A stretch of 64,000 nucleotides of DNA from Cytobacillus solani (lineage in GTDB: Bacteria > Bacillota > Bacilli > Bacillales > Cytobacillaceae). The notes beneath the pieces are model-generated. The model did no database searches and had not been told where the DNA came from. It saw only the letters and a list, made by a program, of their open reading frames with translations. Positions 8,302 through 19,551 of this stretch are shown piece after piece (position 1 is the stretch's first letter; every line of letters starts with the position of its first letter). Both the position numbers and the translations under genes were made by a program. Location of the stretch: NCBI RefSeq assembly GCF_001420595.1, contig NZ_LJIX01000006.1, forward strand, positions 3,767,058 to 3,831,057. The letters run 5' to 3'.

Positions 8302-9240
8302 TTATACTAGGACAGCCATTACATTTCGTACTGCTTCAGCTGATTTATCTAATGCAGCTTTTTCATCTGCTGTTAATTCAAGTTCGATTACTTTTTCAAT
8401 GCCATTTGCGCCAAGAATAGTCGGAACACCTAAATAAATGCCATCATATCCATATTCCCCTTCTAGATATGCGATAGATGGAAGCACACGGCGTTGATCT
8501 TTAAGGATGGCTTCGCACATTTCAACTAATGAAGCAGCTGGTGCATAATAAGCACTGCCGTTGCCTAATAAGTTAACAATTTCTCCGCCGCCTTTACGCG
8601 TACGTTCAACAATCGATTCAAGACGCTCTTTTGAAATTAGCGTCTCAAGAGGGATCCCGCCTGCATAGGAGTAGCGTACTAACGGAACCATATCGTCTCC
8701 ATGACCACCTAGCACAAAGCCTGTAATATCTTTTACAGACAGATTTAATTCTTGAGCAATAAATGTGCGGAAGCGAGCTGTATCAAGAATACCCGATTGA
8801 CCAATTACACGATTTTTAGGAAATCCAGACTCTTTAAAAATTGTATATGTCATTGCATCAACAGGATTTGTTAAAACAACAATGAAACAATTAGGAGAAT
8901 GCTTTGCAATTTCTTGTGCAACACTCTTCATAATTTTTTGGTTTGTTTGTACTAAGTCATCACGGCTCATGCCAGGCTTACGCGCAATACCAGCTGTTAC
9001 AACAACGATATCGGAATCAGCTGTATCTTCATAGCTGGAAGTACCAGTAATGTTCGCATCAAATCCTTGAACAGGGCTTGCTTCAAGCATATCTAAAGCT
9101 TTTCCCTTTGTTGGGTTTTCCATTTGAGGAATATCAACTAAAACAACATTTCCTAATTCCTTTTGTGCAAGCAGGAATGCAGTAGTTGCACCAGTAAAAC
9201 CTCCACCAATAACGGAAATCTTTTTACGTTTCAATGACAT
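8302..9240 (-). CDS. mdh: Malate dehydrogenase (NAD)
   Basis: Catalyses malate plus NAD to oxaloacetate plus NADH in the TCA cycle. The 312 residues carry the Rossmann glycine motif [10 protein letters not shown], an acidic residue at the end of strand 2 (VVLVDIP) that selects NAD, the mobile-loop arginines ([11 protein letters not shown]), and the catalytic Asp/His pair ([23 protein letters not shown]). This is the LDH-like MDH type of Bacillus. It is the last gene of the citZ-icd-mdh group and has its own AAGGAGG site; a stable hairpin without a T tract precedes it. Confidence 0.97.
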   Translation of the reverse strand: MSLKRKKISVIGGGFTGATTAFLLAQKELGNVVLVDIPQMENPTKGKALDMLEASPVQGFDANITGTSSYEDTADSDIVVVTAGIARKPGMSRDDLVQTNQKIMKSVAQEIAKHSPNCFIVVLTNPVDAMTYTIFKESGFPKNRVIGQSGILDTARFRTFIAQELNLSVKDITGFVLGGHGDDMVPLVRYSYAGGIPLETLISKERLESIVERTRKGGGEIVNLLGNGSAYYAPAASLVEMCEAILKDQRRVLPSIAYLEGEYGYDGIYLGVPTILGANGIEKVIELELTADEKAALDKSAEAVRNVMAVLV

Positions 9241-9275
9241 GACTCGTTCCTCCTTAGAATTATGATCGTATGCAA

Positions 9276-9307
9276 GGAGGGCTGTTCTTGATCCAAGAAC
9301 AGCCTCC
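9276..9307 (-). other. Stable intergenic hairpin between icd and mdh
   Basis: Fourteen base pairs with one bulged G (9276-9290 against 9294-9307) and a three-base loop. No T run follows on either strand, so it is more likely an mRNA-stabilising or processing element than a terminator. Confidence 0.6.
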
Positions 9308-9319
9308 TACTAACATATA

Positions 9320-10588
9320 TTACTCCATATTTTTGATTAATTCATCACCGAATTCAGAGCATTTCACTTCTGTTGCACCATCCATTAGACGGGCAAAGTC
9401 ATATGTTACAACTTTAGAAGCAATTGATTTTTCCATTGATTTCACAATCATGTCTGCAGCCTCGTTCCAGCCTAAATGTTCAAGCATTAATACACCAGAA
9501 AGGATGACTGAAGAAGGATTTACTTTATCTAATCCTGCATATTTTGGAGCCGTTCCATGTGTTGCTTCAAAAATTGCATGGCCAGTTTCATAGTTGATAT
9601 TTGCTCCTGGAGCAATACCAATTCCGCCAACCTGTGCAGCAAGTGCATCAGAAATATAGTCCCCGTTCAGGTTCATAGTTGCGACAACATCAAATTCTTT
9701 TGGACGAGTTAGAATCTGTTGTAAGAAAATGTCTGCAATTGCATCCTTAACGATGATTTTACCTGCTGCTTCAGCATCAGCTTGAGCTTTGTTTGCTGCT
9801 TCTGCTCCTTGCTCGTCTTTAATACGGTCATACTGCGCCCAAGTGAATACTTTATCGCCATATTCTCTTTCAGCAAGCTCATAGCCCCAGTTTTTAAAGG
9901 CACCTTCAGTGAACTTCATGATATTTCCTTTATGCACTAAAGTTAGCGATTTACGGCCTTCTTTGATTGCATATTCGATTGCTGCACGAACTAAACGGCT
10001 TGTGCCTTCTTCAGAAACTGGCTTAATTCCAATACCAGATGTTTCAGGGAAACGGATTTTATTAACACCCATTTCATCTTGAAGGAAAGCAATTAATTTC
10101 TTTACATCATCTGAACCTTTTGCATACTCAATTCCCGCATAAATATCCTCAGTATTTTCACGGAAAATAACCATGTCTGTATCCTGAGGACGCTTAACTG
10201 GTGAAGGAACACCTTCAAACCAGCGAACAGGGCGCAAGCAAACAAAAAGATCTAATTCTTGGCGAAGAGCAACGTTTAATGAACGAATCCCACCACCGAT
10301 TGGAGTTGTTAAAGGACCTTTAATCGCGATTAAATATTCATTAATTACGTCTAAAGTTTCTGAAGGCAGCCATTCGCCTGTTTGGTTGAATGCTTTTTCT
10401 CCTGCTAACACTTCTTTCCAGACAATTTTACGTTCACCGTTATATGCCTTTTCCACTGCTGCATCTAATACTCTTGAAGCTGAAGCCCAAATATCAGGAC
10501 CTGTTCCGTCTCCTTCAATAAATGGAACGATTGGATTGTTTGGTACGTTTAATACTCCATTGCTAACTGTGATTTTTTCACCTTGCAT
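9320..10588 (-). CDS. icd: Isocitrate dehydrogenase (NADP)
   Basis: Converts isocitrate to 2-oxoglutarate and NADPH. The 422 residues agree with the Bacillus enzyme. Visible motifs are the substrate loop [17 protein letters not shown], whose Ser binds isocitrate and is the phosphorylation site in E. coli, the metal-binding region [17 protein letters not shown], and the cofactor region [19 protein letters not shown] site precedes the ATG. It sits between citZ and mdh, the standard Bacillus order. Confidence 0.97.
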   Translation of the reverse strand: MQGEKITVSNGVLNVPNNPIVPFIEGDGTGPDIWASASRVLDAAVEKAYNGERKIVWKEVLAGEKAFNQTGEWLPSETLDVINEYLIAIKGPLTTPIGGGIRSLNVALRQELDLFVCLRPVRWFEGVPSPVKRPQDTDMVIFRENTEDIYAGIEYAKGSDDVKKLIAFLQDEMGVNKIRFPETSGIGIKPVSEEGTSRLVRAAIEYAIKEGRKSLTLVHKGNIMKFTEGAFKNWGYELAEREYGDKVFTWAQYDRIKDEQGAEAANKAQADAEAAGKIIVKDAIADIFLQQILTRPKEFDVVATMNLNGDYISDALAAQVGGIGIAPGANINYETGHAIFEATHGTAPKYAGLDKVNPSSVILSGVLMLEHLGWNEAADMIVKSMEKSIASKVVTYDFARLMDGATEVKCSEFGDELIKNME

Positions 10589-10792
10589 TGTTTATTCCCT
10601 CCATTTTTAAAAAGCAGCGGCAGTTTCTAAGCCTTTGGCTTTTATATGTATATAAAACTGCCTTGCATATATCAGAATCAAAGGTTAGAAGGCAAATGCC
10701 CCTAACCCACCTTCTTCTTTCTTTATTACAGCAACTTTTAATATAAAAGTAAACGCCATTTTAACAACTTTTAATCGCGTGAGCTTTTCTAC

Positions 10793-11911
10793 TTATCCTC
10801 TTAAACCTACAGGTACATATTCTTGCATTCCCGGACCTGTGTAATCGGCACGCGGGCGGATTAGTCGGTTGTTTTCATATTGCTCAAGTATATGAGCCAG
10901 CCAGCCAGATACACGGCTTACAGCAAAAATTGGCGTGAATAAGTCATGATCGATACCTAAGCTGTGGTAAACAGATGCAGAATAGAAGTCAACATTTGGT
11001 GGCAGATTTTTTTCACCTGTAACAATTTCTTCGATTTGAGTAGACATTTGATACCAATGTGGTTCACCAGTAAGCTCAGTAAGTTTCTTTGACATTTCTC
11101 TTAAGTGCTTTGCACGTGGATCTCCTTGACGGTATACACGATGACCAAAGCCCATAATTTTTTCTTTCTTTTCTAGTTTTTCACGAATATATGAATCTAC
11201 ATTTTCAAGTGTGCCGATATCGGTCAGCATTTTCATAACTGCTTCATTGGCTCCCCCGTGTAACGGCCCCTTAAGTGCACCAATAGCAGCTGTGATTCCA
11301 GAATATATATCTGATAAAGTCGCGACACATACACGTGCTGTGAAAGTAGAAGCATTTAATTCATGATCAGCATGCAGAACTAAAGCTTTATCAATTGCTT
11401 CAATTGCAATAGGCTCCGGTTCCTTGCCAGATAACATGTATAAGAAATTCGCTGCAAAACCAAGGTCTTTTCTTGGCGCAATTGGTTCTAAACCTTTTCT
11501 AACCCGAGCAAATGCTGCTACAATAGAAGGCATTTTTGCTTGCAAGCGAATCGCTTTTTTATAATTAGCTTCTGTATCCATTAAATCCGCTTCTGCATCA
11601 TACAAACCTAAAAGAGAAACAGCTGAACGAAGGGCAGCCATCGGGTGTACTTTATCGATTGGATACATTTTGAAATGTTCTAACACTTCCTTAGGCAACT
11701 CTGCATTTTCAGCTAACTGATTTTTCAATTCCTCCAACTCTGATTGAGTAGGTAGTTTTCTATGCCATAAAAGGTAAATTACTTCTTCAAAACTTGCATT
11801 TACAGCTAAATCATCAATATTATAACCAACATAAGTTAAAGTATCATCAATGATAGAGCTGATAGATGATGTAGTAGCCACTACCCCTTCGAGTCCGCGT
11901 GTTGCTGTCAT
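10793..11911 (-). CDS. citZ: Citrate synthase II
   Basis: Condenses acetyl-CoA with oxaloacetate to citrate. The 372-residue protein has the active-site regions LHADHELNASTFTARV, LKGPLHGGANEAV with its catalytic His, and KIMGFGHRVYRQGDPRA; the late catalytic Asp lies in the VDFYSA region. The length and operon position (citZ-icd-mdh) indicate the major citrate synthase. AAAGGAGAGA precedes the ATG. The 669-base upstream region holds a 12/14 cre match and several dyads, as expected for a gene under carbon control (CcpA and CcpC in B. subtilis). Confidence 0.97.
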   Translation of the reverse strand: MTATRGLEGVVATTSSISSIIDDTLTYVGYNIDDLAVNASFEEVIYLLWHRKLPTQSELEELKNQLAENAELPKEVLEHFKMYPIDKVHPMAALRSAVSLLGLYDAEADLMDTEANYKKAIRLQAKMPSIVAAFARVRKGLEPIAPRKDLGFAANFLYMLSGKEPEPIAIEAIDKALVLHADHELNASTFTARVCVATLSDIYSGITAAIGALKGPLHGGANEAVMKMLTDIGTLENVDSYIREKLEKKEKIMGFGHRVYRQGDPRAKHLREMSKKLTELTGEPHWYQMSTQIEEIVTGEKNLPPNVDFYSASVYHSLGIDHDLFTPIFAVSRVSGWLAHILEQYENNRLIRPRADYTGPGMQEYVPVGLRG

Positions 11912-12580
11912 ACTGAATCTCTCCTTTACATAATAAATTTCCCCATACCCTTTGTCTGTACTACCTTTTGAAGTTAAATCCCATCATTTAACCTTTGAAA
12001 AAATATTCTGATATTTAAAGGCGCAATTTTAGCCTTTTTACATGCGGCTTATACGCCAACATACAGACCAATTCTTAAGAGACATAAAATCATCATTTAA
12101 TGAGCGATTGCTCAATACAATAAAAAAGAAAATGCTTACATTTTTCCACAAATCATAACAAAAATACTAGAATAATAGGATGAAAGATAATTTTCATAGA
12201 GCCCTGTGAAAATGGTTGTACATTTAAGTCCTATTATAAACAATTATCTGACTTTTGTGAATGAAAAGTGGCGAAAATGTGAAAAAATTATTATTTTTCA
12301 AGAAAAGTTATTTATCATTCCCTTGCTAGATAAGAATTAGAATAAAGCATTGGATCATGTTAAAACAATTTTTTACAACTTTTCTTCCATGAAGCTATTC
12401 TAACATAACTTTATAAATATTAGAAATATATTTGCTTTTTCTACCATCCTCTTTCAGATGATAGATTTACAGTATTTTCTTATTTTATAGCTGAATTTGA
12501 ATCCTTTTGCATTTATAACTCGTAGTGGAATGGTGTATGATGAAAGATAGTTAACATTCCTAAAAATAGGAGGTATTTTT
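11912..12580. other. Long divergent intergenic region citZ / ytvI
   Basis: I find no coding sequence here. It holds a near-palindrome TGAGCGATTGCTCA (12101-12114) in the spacer of a weak possible citZ promoter (TTGTAT-17-AATGAT on the minus strand). There is also a TTTTCA/TGAAAA dyad at 12190-12213 and a second at 12280-12300. In B. subtilis a gene (ytwI) lies here, as I recall; it is absent. Confidence 0.5.
12127..12140 (-). promoter_or_regulatory. Candidate cre site upstream of citZ
   Basis: On the minus strand TGTAAGCATTTTCT matches 12 of 14 positions of TGWAANCGNTNWCA; the mismatches are at positions 8 and 14. It lies 216 bases upstream of the citZ start, upstream of the suggested promoter. 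CcpA control of citZ is known in B. subtilis. Confidence 0.4.
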
Positions 12581-13705
12581 TTGAATCCTGTATATTTACA
12601 TAGGACATTTAGATTTCTTTTAGTGCTCGGCTTCGTTGTGCTCCTTCTCTTAAGCTGTTTTTATTTATCTAAAGTAACGTATCCTTTTATTATCGGATTC
12701 GCCATCGCCTTTCTAATTAACCCACTTGTTAACTTCTTAGAAAAAAAGGGACGCATGCCGCGCACCTTAGCTGTACTTGTTAGCATAGTAATCATCATCG
12801 GGATCTTTGCTGGCCTGATTACTTTACTTATTGCAGAAATTGTTTCTGGTGCAGACTATCTTTCAAATGTGGTTCCAAAGCATTTAGATACGTTAATTAA
12901 CTATATTGAGGAATTCTTTGCAGCACAAATCATTCCTCTTTATAATCAGCTGACTAGCTTATTCAAAAATTTAGATATGGGACAGCAGGATACAATCGTA
13001 GAAAATATTAAAAATGTTGGCAGTCATATTGGCACAACTGTAGGTGCTTTCATCCAAAACTTTTTCGGGAAAATCCCTAATATTATTTCCTGGTTTCCTA
13101 ATGCTGCAACAGTGCTGATTTTCTCTTTACTAGGGACATTTTTCATTAGTAAAGATTGGTATCGTCTTTCGACACTTGGCAGCAAGCTTATTCCTAGCAG
13201 GGCTAGAGTAAGCGGCAAAACAGTTTTTACCGATTTAAAAAAGGCACTATTCGGATTTGTTAAGGCTCAGGCTACCTTAATTTCGATTACAACAGTCATT
13301 ATTCTAATCGGATTACTAATCCTTCGTGTAGATTATGCAATCACAATTGCTTTAATTACAGGAATTGTTGATGTCATTCCATACTTAGGAACGGGGTTAA
13401 TTTTCGTCCCCTGGATCATCTATGAAGCCATAGCAGGGGAAATGAGCATGGCTATCGGCTTAGGCGTTTTGTATGTGATTGTTCTTGTACAGCGCCAAGT
13501 GATGGAGCCAAAAATACTATCATCTAATATCGGTATGGATCCGCTAGCTACATTGGTTGCATTATTTGTTGGATTTAAGCTCATTGGCTTTCTTGGTTTG
13601 ATTGTTGGACCTGTTACCCTTGTTATTTTAACTACCCTTCATCGGGCAAACGTATTCCGAGATATTTGGGCGTTTATTATAGGGAAGAATGAAAACAAAG
13701 CCTAG
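12581..13705 (+). CDS. ytvI: YtvI family membrane protein (AI-2E transporter superfamily)
   Basis: A 374-residue polytopic protein of the YtvI branch of the AI-2E/PerM exporter-like superfamily, a group found in spore formers and often labelled sporulation integral membrane protein. Hydrophobic stretches occur at about 10-50, 62-85, 155-180 and 210-350, with the family's typical amphipathic middle region. The start is TTG at 12581, seven bases after TAGGAGGT; no ATG is better placed. The transported substrate is unknown. It stands alone on the plus strand, divergent from citZ and convergent with fxsA. Confidence 0.88.
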   Translation: MNPVYLHRTFRFLLVLGFVVLLLLSCFYLSKVTYPFIIGFAIAFLINPLVNFLEKKGRMPRTLAVLVSIVIIIGIFAGLITLLIAEIVSGADYLSNVVPKHLDTLINYIEEFFAAQIIPLYNQLTSLFKNLDMGQQDTIVENIKNVGSHIGTTVGAFIQNFFGKIPNIISWFPNAATVLIFSLLGTFFISKDWYRLSTLGSKLIPSRARVSGKTVFTDLKKALFGFVKAQATLISITTVIILIGLLILRVDYAITIALITGIVDVIPYLGTGLIFVPWIIYEAIAGEMSMAIGLGVLYVIVLVQRQVMEPKILSSNIGMDPLATLVALFVGFKLIGFLGLIVGPVTLVILTTLHRANVFRDIWAFIIGKNENKA

Positions 13706-13756
13706 ATAAAAAATATGGAATAACTCAATTCGATGTAATATTCGAAGTTGTTTCAG

Positions 13757-13853
13757 CTATATTGGACAAAAAAATAATATATTCGCCGTCGATCGCATGA
13801 TATTGGACAATAATAATATATATTAGCCGTCGCACCAACTATATTCGCCAAAT
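13757..13853. repeat. AT-rich TTGGACAA / TTCGCC repeat cluster (copy 1)
   Basis: Two tandem units contain TATTGGACAA followed by an A/T stretch, then TATATTCGCCGTCG or TATATTAGCCGTCG; a third CTATATTCGCCAAAT follows. The same words recur at 36876-36975 in another intergenic region. No ORF is present. Confidence 0.6.
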
Positions 13854-13855
13854 CA

Positions 13856-13886
13856 TAAAAAAGGTCACTCCTTCTGGAGTGACCTT
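13856..13886 (-). terminator. Terminator between ytvI and fxsA
   Basis: An 11-bp perfect stem (13861-13871 with 13876-13886) and a TTCT loop, with A/T runs outside. It can end fxsA on the minus strand and ytvI on the plus strand. Confidence 0.85.
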
Positions 13887-13897
13887 CTTATATTTCA

Positions 13898-14284
13898 TTA
13901 TCGTATGACCGTGATCGTATTTCTATCCATCCATCTTCTAAAACCTTTTAAAATCAGTTTTCTAAAGAAGGATTGTGTTGGTGGAGCCAGCAGCAAAAAG
14001 CCAGTAATATCGGTAATAAATCCTGGGGTAAGCAAGAGAATGCCGCCAGCTAAAATACAAATGCCTTCTAAAATAGCCTCACCAGGCATTTGTCCATACC
14101 GAAGCTGCTCCTGCACTTTTCTTATCGCCTCTAACCCTTGCTTTTTTGCAAGATAGGCACCTAGAACTCCTGTAAAAAGAATGACTCCTAACGTAGGCCA
14201 TACACCAATCACATTGCCTGATAGCAGTAAGACACCGATTTCCGCTGCGGGTACAATGATAATTAGTAAGAGTAAGTAGCGCAT
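13898..14284 (-). CDS. fxsA: FxsA family membrane protein
   Basis: A 128-residue protein with the FxsA fold: a first membrane segment (residues 1-20), a second (about 25-45, GVWPTLGVILFTGVLGAYLAKKQG) and the characteristic LLTPGFITDITGFLLLAPPTQ motif. The C-terminus is basic and cytoplasmic. E. coli FxsA, when overproduced, relieves phage T7 exclusion by the F plasmid; the normal role is unknown. AGAGGTGGC precedes the ATG. It lies downstream of pyk, as ytzA does in B. subtilis. Confidence 0.9.
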   Translation of the reverse strand: MRYLLLLIIIVPAAEIGVLLLSGNVIGVWPTLGVILFTGVLGAYLAKKQGLEAIRKVQEQLRYGQMPGEAILEGICILAGGILLLTPGFITDITGFLLLAPPTQSFFRKLILKGFRRWMDRNTITVIR

Positions 14285-14351
14285 GATGCCACCTCTTTTA
14301 AATTGGATTATTCCCTATTATAGCAGAAATCCAATTGTCTATATAATTTAT

Positions 14352-16112
14352 TTATAGAACACTTGCATGCCCATTGTAGATAACACCACGATTAGAGTCA
14401 ACAGTAATTTCCTGCCCGTCTTTTAGTAAGGTTGTGGCATTTTCAACACCAACAATGACTGGAATCCCTACATTTAAACCAACGACTGCTGCGTGGCTTG
14501 TCAGCCCGCCTTCTTCAGTTATTAATGCACTGCATTTTTCAATCGCAGGCACCATCTCACGATCTGATCCAATTGTAACTAATATAGACCCTTCTGTTAC
14601 CTTTGCTAATGCTTCTGCAGCATTACGAGCGATAACAACCCTTCCAAACGCAGATTTACGACCAATTCCCTGTGCCTTTGCAAGAATGTCGCCTATTACA
14701 TGAATTTTCATAAGGTTCGTTGTTCCTGCCTCACCAACCGGCACACCTGCAGTTATAACAACTAAATCACCAGAAGAAACAATTCCGCTATTTAGGCTTT
14801 CTTCCACAGCAGTATCTAGCATATCATCTGTTGTTGTAGCTTTTTTACCAATACACGGGTAAACGCCCCAAGCTAATGCAAGCCGGCGTGATACATAGTC
14901 ATTGGATGTAACAGCAACGATTGGCGCCTTTGGTCGATATTTAGATATCATTCTTGCTGTATGGCCACTTTCAGTCGGAGTAATAATCGCGTCTACATCT
15001 AAATTTAATGCCGTATGTGCAACCGATTGGCCAATGGCATCGGTAATATTATGCTCGTTATCTTTACTGCGAGTAGATAATATTTCTTTATGAGCTAATG
15101 CCGTTTCTGCCCGTGAAGCAATATTATGCATCGTTTGAACAGCCTCAACAGGGTATGTTCCAGCAGCTGTTTCACCTGAAAGCATGATAGCATCTGTCCC
15201 ATCAAATATAGCATTAGCAACATCGCTTGCTTCTGCACGGGTCGGACGAGGATTTCGCTGCATGGAATCGAGCATTTGAGTCGCAGTAATGACTGGTTTT
15301 CCTTGAGCATTACATTTTTTGATTAATTCCTTTTGAACTAATGGTACTTCCTCCGCAGGAATTTCAACTCCCAAATCACCCCTTGCAACCATCAGGCCAT
15401 CTGAAATCTCAAGAATTTCATCGATTTTATCGACACCTTCCTGATTTTCAATTTTGGGTATGATATTAATATGTGAAGCATTATTTTCTTCTAATAACTG
15501 CCGAATTTCTAAAACATCTGAAGCCCTTCGAACAAAAGAAGCAGCGATGAAATCAATTCCTTGTTCAATTCCAAAAAGGATGTCTTTTGCATCTTTTTCA
15601 GTAATTCCAGGCAAGTTGACAGAAACACCTGGTACGTTAACACCCTTTTTATTTTTTAATGTACCGGTATTTAATATTTTCGTATAAATTTCTTTCGCTT
15701 CTTGGTCAATTTTTATCACTTCAAGACCAATTAATCCATCATCTAGCAAAATTTTGGAACCTGTATGAATATCATCAATTAAACCTGAATATGTAACAGA
15801 AAATTTCTCTGTTGTACCTTCTACTTCATTCATAGAAACAATAATATCGTTTCCAGCAACTAATTCTATCGCATCATTTTTCATATTATGTGTGCGAATT
15901 TCTGGTCCCTTTGTATCCAAAAGAATAGCAATTGTTTTTCCTGTTCGTTTTGCTGCTTCCCGAATATTTCGAATTCGCATGCCATGTTCTTCAAAATTGC
16001 CATGTGAAAAATTCAAACGGGCAACATTCATACCAGCTTCAATGAGTTGAACTAATTTTTCTACACTTTCACTTGCCGGTCCAATCGTACAAACTATCTT
16101 GGTTTTACGCAT
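14352..16112 (-). CDS. pyk: Pyruvate kinase with C-terminal PEP-utiliser domain
   Basis: Transfers phosphate from PEP to ADP, the last step of glycolysis. The 586 residues include the barrel ([24 protein letters not shown]), the active-site Lys/Glu/Asp region ([21 protein letters not shown]) and the MLSGETAAG loop. The extra domain of about 110 residues typical of Bacillus enzymes contains TSHAA, the phosphohistidine-type motif of PEP-utilising enzymes. It follows pfkA in an operon, with an intergenic GCGCAAGCGC repeat between them. GAGGAGGAG precedes the ATG. Confidence 0.97.
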   Translation of the reverse strand: MRKTKIVCTIGPASESVEKLVQLIEAGMNVARLNFSHGNFEEHGMRIRNIREAAKRTGKTIAILLDTKGPEIRTHNMKNDAIELVAGNDIIVSMNEVEGTTEKFSVTYSGLIDDIHTGSKILLDDGLIGLEVIKIDQEAKEIYTKILNTGTLKNKKGVNVPGVSVNLPGITEKDAKDILFGIEQGIDFIAASFVRRASDVLEIRQLLEENNASHINIIPKIENQEGVDKIDEILEISDGLMVARGDLGVEIPAEEVPLVQKELIKKCNAQGKPVITATQMLDSMQRNPRPTRAEASDVANAIFDGTDAIMLSGETAAGTYPVEAVQTMHNIASRAETALAHKEILSTRSKDNEHNITDAIGQSVAHTALNLDVDAIITPTESGHTARMISKYRPKAPIVAVTSNDYVSRRLALAWGVYPCIGKKATTTDDMLDTAVEESLNSGIVSSGDLVVITAGVPVGEAGTTNLMKIHVIGDILAKAQGIGRKSAFGRVVIARNAAEALAKVTEGSILVTIGSDREMVPAIEKCSALITEEGGLTSHAAVVGLNVGIPVIVGVENATTLLKDGQEITVDSNRGVIYNGHASVL

Positions 16113-16130
16113 ACTTACTCCTCCTCATTA

Positions 16131-16263
16131 GAAAAGCGCAAGCGCCTTTGGAACAACCAAAGTGCAGCTAGTTCCTGCGAGGATTACTCATAGGAGCTTT
16201 CCTTAGTGCACACCCGGAGGCAGGCCGCTTGCGCTAGACAATCATCTGACTAAAAAGTTATAA
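16131..16263. repeat. GCGCAAGCGC interspersed repeat, copy 1
   Basis: It begins GAAAAGCGCAAGCGCC and ends CGCTTGCGCTAGACAA then CTAAAAAGTTATA, so the ends are inverted repeats. The end is shared with the copy at 38390-38566. It sits in the pfkA-pyk intergenic region and would be in the mRNA. Confidence 0.7.
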
Positions 16264-16266
16264 AAA

Positions 16267-17537
<1,271 letters not shown>

Positions 17538-18515
17538 TTAATTTACACCGATAAACTCCTTTATAACGGAGTGCTCACCAATTGATTTGTATTTATCATA
17601 TCGATGCGAGACTAACTTTTCCTCACTCAAGCTGCGAAGCTCCTTAAGTGATTTATGAAGAATAGTATCCATTTTTTCCGCCTGGGCCTTTACATCTTTA
17701 TGTGCTCCACCTTTAACTTCTGGAATAATTTCATCAACAATTCCTAATTCCTTCAAGTCAGGTGCAGTGATTTTCATGCTTTCAGCTGCTCTCTTTGCTT
17801 GTCCAGCATCCTTCCATAAAATCGCAGCCGCCCCCTCAGGTGAGATGACCGAGTATGTGGAGTTTTCCAGCATATGAATATGGTTGCCAACCCCTAAAGC
17901 TAGTGCTCCGCCACTTCCGCCTTCTCCGATTACAATACAGATAACGGGTACTTTTAAACTGGCCATTTCAAATAGGTTGCGTGCGATTGCTTCACTCTGC
18001 CCACGCTCCTCTGCTGCTTTTCCAGGATAGGCTCCCTTCGTATCGATAAAGCAAATGATTGGCCTTCTAAACTTATCCGCCTGTTTCATAAGTCTTAACG
18101 CTTTTCGATACCCTTCCGGATGTGGCATTCCAAAGTTTCTGCGGATATTTTCTTTCGTATCCTTTCCTCTTTGATGACCAATTACCGTAACAGGTAATCC
18201 TCTATATTTGGCAATTCCCCCAACGATTGCCTCATCATCGCCATACGTCCGATCTCCATGACATTCAAAGAAATCAGTAAAAAGAAGGGAGATATACTCT
18301 AAAGTAGTCGGGCGTCCAGGATGACGAGCAATTTGCACCCGATCCCAAGGCTTCATATGATCATAAATATCTGCTTCTAATTTTTCTAATCGAGCTTCCA
18401 GCTTTTCTATTTCAGAAGATAGATCAACATCCGCATTCATCGTAAATTCCTTAAGTTCGGCTATTTTTTTTCTAAGTTCAATCACCGGTTTTTCAAATTC
18501 AAGCTCCCCTACCAT
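17538..18515 (-). CDS. accA: Acetyl-CoA carboxylase carboxyltransferase alpha subunit
   Basis: With AccD it forms the carboxyltransferase that moves CO2 from biotin to acetyl-CoA, giving malonyl-CoA for fatty acid synthesis. The 325-residue protein has the coiled N-terminal helices and the crotonase-like core ([55 protein letters not shown]). Its ATG overlaps the end of accD by seven bases, so the subunits are translationally coupled. The preceding site is AAGGCGGTGA. Confidence 0.97.
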   Translation of the reverse strand: MVGELEFEKPVIELRKKIAELKEFTMNADVDLSSEIEKLEARLEKLEADIYDHMKPWDRVQIARHPGRPTTLEYISLLFTDFFECHGDRTYGDDEAIVGGIAKYRGLPVTVIGHQRGKDTKENIRRNFGMPHPEGYRKALRLMKQADKFRRPIICFIDTKGAYPGKAAEERGQSEAIARNLFEMASLKVPVICIVIGEGGSGGALALGVGNHIHMLENSTYSVISPEGAAAILWKDAGQAKRAAESMKITAPDLKELGIVDEIIPEVKGGAHKDVKAQAEKMDTILHKSLKELRSLSEEKLVSHRYDKYKSIGEHSVIKEFIGVN

Positions 18516-19375
18516 TCGAGGTCACCGCCTTGTTGATGTATAGATAATATAGTAGCAATCTTTTCTTTCAGCTCAATTCTTGAAATCACTGCATCCAATT
18601 GCCCATGCTTCATCAGAAACTCAGATGTCTGGAAATCCTCAGGTAATTCTTCTCGTATCGTTTGTTCGATAATTCTTCTACCTGCAAAACCAATTAACGC
18701 ACCCGGTTCAGCTAAATTATAGTCACCAAGAGAAGCGAAGCTTGCAGATACGCCTCCAGTAGTCGGATGAGTCATAATGGAGATAATTAATCCGCCATTA
18801 TCACTAAATCTTTTTAACGCAACACTTGTTTTGGCCATTTGCATTAGGCTAAGGACTCCTTCTTGCATTCTTGCGCCGCCAGAGGCAGTAAAAATGATAA
18901 AAGGAACGGATAACTCATCTGCTTTTTCAATGGCCAGTGTAATTTTTTCTCCTACAACAGATCCCATACTTCCCATTCGGAAGGTTGAATCCATCACTGC
19001 GACAACGATCGTTTGACCATCAACTGTCCCTATTCCTGTTACAACAGCTTCATTAATTTCCGTTTTCTTTCTGTCCTTTTCCAGCTTTTCAAGATAATCT
19101 GGAAAGTTCAATGGATTCTCTGAGATCATACCAGCATTCAATTCTTCAAAACTATTTTCATCAAGGAAGCTAGCCAAACGCTCTTTTGAGTTCATTGAAT
19201 GATGGTATTGGCAATGAAAACATACCTTTAAATTTTTGACAAGTTCTTTTGTATACATGATTTTTTTACAATTAGGACATTTTGTCATAATTCCTTCGGG
19301 AACATCCTGCTTTGCCATTTCCGAAGGGATTGTGGCATATTTTTTCTTTTTTGATTTTGTAAAAACTTTTAGCAA
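18509..19375 (-). CDS. accD: Acetyl-CoA carboxylase carboxyltransferase beta subunit
   Basis: Partner of AccA. A four-Cys zinc finger (CPNCKKI then CFHCQYHH) is followed by the carboxyltransferase fold with [10 protein letters not shown] and [16 protein letters not shown]. The start is TTG 19375, seven bases after GGAGG (19383-19387). The ORF open to 19456 would place that site inside the gene and add 27 residues without family support. The result is 288 residues, close to the usual 290. A promoter and a TGGTCAGACCA operator lie upstream (19413-19463), so the accDA pair is probably controlled by the GntR protein encoded next door. Confidence 0.96.
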   Translation of the reverse strand: MLKVFTKSKKKKYATIPSEMAKQDVPEGIMTKCPNCKKIMYTKELVKNLKVCFHCQYHHSMNSKERLASFLDENSFEELNAGMISENPLNFPDYLEKLEKDRKKTEINEAVVTGIGTVDGQTIVVAVMDSTFRMGSMGSVVGEKITLAIEKADELSVPFIIFTASGGARMQEGVLSLMQMAKTSVALKRFSDNGGLIISIMTHPTTGGVSASFASLGDYNLAEPGALIGFAGRRIIEQTIREELPEDFQTSEFLMKHGQLDAVISRIELKEKIATILSIHQQGGDLEW

Positions 19376-19411
19376 AGTGAAACCTCCCTGTAACGTTCGT
19401 TCATATTTTAA

Positions 19412-19424
19412 GTGGTCAGACCAC
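19412..19424 (-). promoter_or_regulatory. GntR/FadR-type operator at accD promoter
   Basis: A perfect 13-base palindrome GTGGTCAGACCAC immediately downstream of the accD -10. TGGTCAGACCA also occurs at 21521-21531. The TGGTNNGACCA form is that of FadR-subfamily GntR operators. Confidence 0.75.
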
Positions 19425-19435
19425 CTTTTCAAAAA

Positions 19436-19463
19436 ATAATACCCCTGAAAATACATTGTTCAA
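19436..19463 (-). promoter_or_regulatory. Sigma-A promoter of accDA
   Basis: TTGAAC (19458-19463) and TATTAT (19436-19441) are separated by 16 bases on the minus strand. The operator at 19412-19424 begins about 12 bases after the -10, so a bound repressor would block initiation or escape. Confidence 0.55.
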
Positions 19464-19520
19464 ATCAAGAGTGGCTCGTCTATTCTATTCAATATAAAAT
19501 AAAACCGCTACAAAATGTGC

Positions 19521-19551
19521 AAAAAATTGTCGTTAATTCTTCGACAATTTT
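19521..19551 (-). terminator. Terminator overlapping the gntR stop
   Basis: AAAATTGTCG and its complement (19523-19532 with 19542-19551) flank the stop codon, which lies in the loop, with T residues after on the minus strand. It separates ytsJ-gntR from accDA. Confidence 0.75.

Noticed and set aside
13757-13853. CRISPR array
   Set aside because: Units are unequal, AT-rich and without regular spacers, and no cas genes occur in the window.
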